A stretch of 56,853 nt of DNA, taken from Mycobacterium ostraviense (lineage in GTDB: Bacteria > Actinomycetota > Actinomycetes > Mycobacteriales > Mycobacteriaceae). The notes under the pieces are model-generated. The model searched no databases. It was not told where the DNA came from and saw only the letters and a list, made by a program, of their open reading frames with translations. Where the stretch lies: assembly GCF_002705925.1 (NCBI RefSeq), contig NZ_NKRE01000001.1:5421781-5478633 (forward strand), written 5' to 3'. The position numbers were made by a program, and so were the translations under genes. Below are positions 54,817 through 56,853 of this stretch, one piece after another (position 1 is the stretch's first letter; each line of letters opens with the position of its first letter).

Positions 54817-55809
54817 TCACCGGGTTATGACCTCGCGTAACGCGTGAAGCGCATCGGTGGCGGCTTGTCGCACCACGTCGCGCTGCACGTCGACACCCAT
54901 TGCGTCGCCGCGCATCTCAGCAACAATCGCCGAAGCCATTGCCCGCCGCTCCGCTCGCCGATATGTGTGCTCAATAGTTTCGGCGGTAGCGACTTCAAGC
55001 AATACGCTGTCCAGGTCGCTCAGCAGCGCGTGCACATCGCGCATGTCGCGGTCGGCGCGGGTCAGCACACGGCGTTCGTTCCAGCGTCGAATCAGGCACT
55101 CGTAGACCGACTCCCGGGCCATACGAACGGTCTCGAGCAGCGGGCCATAGGTGAGATTGCTCCCCGGCTGGCGGTCCACCAGGTGCCGGACAGCAATCAT
55201 CAGTTCGCCCGCCGCGTCTAGCTCGGTCGAAGCCTCGCCACGCATCCTCCGAACGACCTCGGCATGGATCGCGGCGACTGGCGCGGGCGCATCAGCAGCT
55301 TCGGTAGCCATCGTGCCGTGCGCTAACCGGCGAATCGCGCCGGCGGCAGTGCGATCAATGGCAACGCGCTGCAGCTCGACACCCAGTGCGTCGCCGCCCA
55401 TCTCGGCCAGAACCGCCGCGGCCATCGCCTGCCGTTCCGTATCCGCGTAGGCCTGTTCAATAGCTGCCGCTTCGATGGCCGCCAACAACACGTTCAGCAC
55501 ATCAATCAGCAGCGCGCGCACATCGCGCTGACCCGAAAGCCATTGCCGCTGGCGCGCATCCAGCACCTCGCGGCGTGCGTCGCACAGCTGGTTCAGGTGC
55601 GCGTACACCTGTCCGCGAGCCGCCTCGATGGCCTGGTACAGCACGCCATGGGCGATGACGCTTGGCCGCGGTGCGTTATCAAGCTCGTATCGCACTGCAA
55701 GAAGGAGGTCGAAGGCCGCTTCGGCGGCTATGGACACCTCGCCGCCCTGCAATTGGCGTTCGACCTCGGCGCAAATCATGTCGAACGGCGACGACGGATC
55801 GTCACTCAC
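54817..55809 (-). CDS. Hypothetical protein made of two homologous helical halves
   Basis: 330 residues from a GTG at 55809 that overlaps the preceding gene by eight bases. Residues about 10-165 and 170-330 align with each other: AAVLAEMGGDALGVELQRV pairs with SAIVAEMRGDAMGVDVQRD, and ARGQVYAHL pairs with ARESVYECL. Both halves are almost wholly helical and rich in Ala, Arg and Glu, with no membrane segment. I do not recognise the family. Position just before the Rv2079-like gene matches Rv2078 in H37Rv, which is much shorter as I recall. It is co-transcribed with the hydrolase (four-base gap). Confidence 0.75.
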   Translation of the reverse strand: MSDDPSSPFDMICAEVERQLQGGEVSIAAEAAFDLLLAVRYELDNAPRPSVIAHGVLYQAIEAARGQVYAHLNQLCDARREVLDARQRQWLSGQRDVRALLIDVLNVLLAAIEAAAIEQAYADTERQAMAAAVLAEMGGDALGVELQRVAIDRTAAGAIRRLAHGTMATEAADAPAPVAAIHAEVVRRMRGEASTELDAAGELMIAVRHLVDRQPGSNLTYGPLLETVRMARESVYECLIRRWNERRVLTRADRDMRDVHALLSDLDSVLLEVATAETIEHTYRRAERRAMASAIVAEMRGDAMGVDVQRDVVRQAATDALHALREVITR

Positions 55810-56743
55810 CGCCGTCGGTTTTTTCGTCGGGCCCGGTGCGGCCGGGGTCCTTGTAGTCGGGCAGCAGGATCCGTCGCGTGGACCTGGTGACGACGGGCGG
55901 TTTGTCGTCTCCTGTCTTCACCGGAACACTCGGTGGGGCCGTTAGGCGGCCCTTGACCGGCTGGCCGTTGGGCACGCCTGGTGCCGTTACTCGCTTCTCG
56001 ACCGGCTTGTCCTTGGTGCCGCGTTCGCCACCGTGGCCCATCGCCCCCGGCGGGATCATCGGCATGCCGGTCCCGCCCATCGGGGTCGACGTAGAAGGCG
56101 TGCCGCCGGTCGGCGTCGCCGCGACCGACTTAGCCTGTGCCCCAGCAGGAGTCGTCGGCGGTGATGACGTCGGCACAGGTGGCGGGCCCAGATAGCCGGT
56201 TGGAGTCGTGCCGCCGACGCCCCCTCCGCCGGCACCAAGGCCTCCCGCGCCACCGCCGGCGCCGCCACCTAGCCCTGGGTCTTTACCGACGCTGTCGACA
56301 AGTTGCGCCGCGTCCCCAGCCGCCAGTCCCTCAGCGCCATGGCCTTGCTGAAGCGCGCTCATCAGCGGCTGCATCGCGCCCTGCCCGGCTTGCATAGCCT
56401 GTTGCGGAAGCTGGGTGAGTGGCCCCAAGATGCCGCCGACCGCGCCTCCGAGTGCACCGGTGATGCCTGACACCGCCTGTTGAATCATCTGTGTAGCCTG
56501 CTGGGCTCCGCTTTGGGCGCCGACGCCTTGGAACTGTTGCGCCGCGTCCGCCTCATTGGCCGGGAACTTGCTTGCGGCGTCGGCCGCATGTGCTCGGCGA
56601 TCAGCGTCGTCGGCCGCAATGTCGACGTTGGTTGGTGCCAGATCCGCGTTTGTCAAGATCCCAAACGCCGCTAACAAGCGGTCAATGATCGAGGACCCGC
56701 CGGCGTGCACGGGTCCCGGCGCCAGCGGCACCGGCGCCGGCAT
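55802..56743 (-). CDS. Gly/Pro-rich ESX-associated-like hypothetical protein, possibly 5' truncated
   Basis: 313 codons from the ATG at 56743. Residues about 40-140 are helical (ANEADAAQQFQGVGAQSGAQQATQMIQQAVSGITGALGG, given here only as a region at 56380-56590) and Gln/Ala/Gly rich, then a Gly-rich block (about 155-175) and a long Pro/Thr/Gly linker to a basic C-terminus (RSTRRILLPDYKDPGR). This layout is like EspB-type or Rv2082/Rv3899c-type proteins near type VII secretion loci, a weak resemblance only. The frame stays open upstream of the ATG into what looks like an insertion-sequence end, so the native start may be lost. First gene of the accessory operon. Confidence 0.6.
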   Translation of the reverse strand: MPAPVPLAPGPVHAGGSSIIDRLLAAFGILTNADLAPTNVDIAADDADRRAHAADAASKFPANEADAAQQFQGVGAQSGAQQATQMIQQAVSGITGALGGAVGGILGPLTQLPQQAMQAGQGAMQPLMSALQQGHGAEGLAAGDAAQLVDSVGKDPGLGGGAGGGAGGLGAGGGGVGGTTPTGYLGPPPVPTSSPPTTPAGAQAKSVAATPTGGTPSTSTPMGGTGMPMIPPGAMGHGGERGTKDKPVEKRVTAPGVPNGQPVKGRLTAPPSVPVKTGDDKPPVVTRSTRRILLPDYKDPGRTGPDEKTDGGE

Positions 56744-56753
56744 GCCGGCTGCT

Positions 56754-56853
56754 GTGTGCTTCCCCCGGTTTCTCGGAGACTTCCGAACCAGGTTTGATCT
56801 TGAGAGCCTGGAGGAAGGAAGTGTGCAGTGGCAGCGAACAGGAAGTATCCGGC
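56754..56853 (+). mobile_element. Probable left end of an IS3-type insertion sequence (runs off the window)
   Basis: At 56828 a GTG opens codons for Met-Ala-Ala-Asn-Arg-Lys-Tyr-Pro, the usual beginning of IS3-family OrfA transposases, with GGAGGAAGG about 10 bases upstream. The stretch from about 56754 (TGTGCTTCCCCCGGTTTCTC) looks like a terminal inverted repeat. Only about 100 bases are present, so this rests on a short match. It abuts the start of the Gly/Pro-rich gene. Confidence 0.45.

Overview
The window comes from a slow-growing Mycobacterium close to, but not identical with, the M. tuberculosis complex. It is GC-rich and GTG-start-rich, it opens inside a PE_PGRS gene, and it carries mycothiol (mshC), Pup-proteasome (mpa, dop, pup, prcBA, pafABC) and mycobacterial lipoprotein genes. 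From memory, the gene order from pyrD to pepE is that of M. tuberculosis H37Rv Rv2139 down to Rv2089c, written in the opposite direction. Several genes at these positions are not in H37Rv as I remember it (a flavin monooxygenase, a sulfatase, a MerA-like flavoprotein, a DUF2314 gene, a serine-hydrolase gene). I do not see the ansP1, PPE or PE22/PPE36 genes of H37Rv, so this is probably a non-tuberculous relative. I cannot name the species.

Layout. 1-1042: 3' part of a PE_PGRS gene. 1074-3489 (minus): lppL, a DUF5703 gene and pyrD in a tightly overlapping operon. 3612-7823 (plus): Rv2137c-like gene, uppP, phosphatase, DUF3090, kinase-like gene and cysQ. 7824-8133: two repeat families. 8134-11496: mshC, an SDR and a flavin monooxygenase. 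11493-16054: PAC2 protein (minus) divergent from metH. 16147-19662 (minus): sulfatase, sulfatase remnant, alpha/beta hydrolase. 19849-22974: hisE, hisG, DUF4126 protein, MerA-like flavoprotein. 22975-24428: repeat-bearing gap and a dead thioesterase. 24425-31116: RecB-like nuclease, trmI, DUF503, lppK, mpa and the Rv2114/Rv2113 pair. 31194-32902: frameshifted DUF2314 gene and a 58-bp minisatellite. 32903-36390: dop, pup, prcB, prcA. 36391-37358: transposon and 13E12 debris. 37359-44797: pafA, pafB, pafC, tatA, tatC, helY. 44855-47750: DUF4333 protein, 5'-3' exonuclease-like protein, pepE. 47779-50015: frameshifted serine-hydrolase gene. 50039-56743 (minus): an accessory locus with two upstream hypothetical genes, an Rv2079-like alpha/beta hydrolase (DUF1023), a truncated second hydrolase copy and four LppA-type lipoprotein genes or remnants. 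56744-56853: apparent end of an insertion sequence.

Functionally the core is housekeeping: pyrimidine, histidine and methionine synthesis, mycothiol, lipid-carrier recycling, Tat export and Pup-tagged proteolysis. Mpa, Dop, Pup, PrcB/PrcA and PafA form one degradation pathway; PafB and PafC are the linked WYL regulators. The most unusual part is the right end. There, a hydrolase gene overlaps a lipoprotein gene by 20 bases, and the pair has been duplicated in tandem and then rearranged into a chimera. I propose, as inference only, that this is an effector/cognate-lipoprotein module, possibly tied to type VII secretion.

Two cross-cutting signals stand out. A 58-bp GC-rich repeat ends exactly 13 nt before the ATG of both mshC and dop. 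TAnnnT -10 hexamers sit 6-7 nt before many start codons, as expected for leaderless mRNAs. Three of the broken genes differ from intact ones by a single lost C or G in a short run, so assembly error must be excluded for those.
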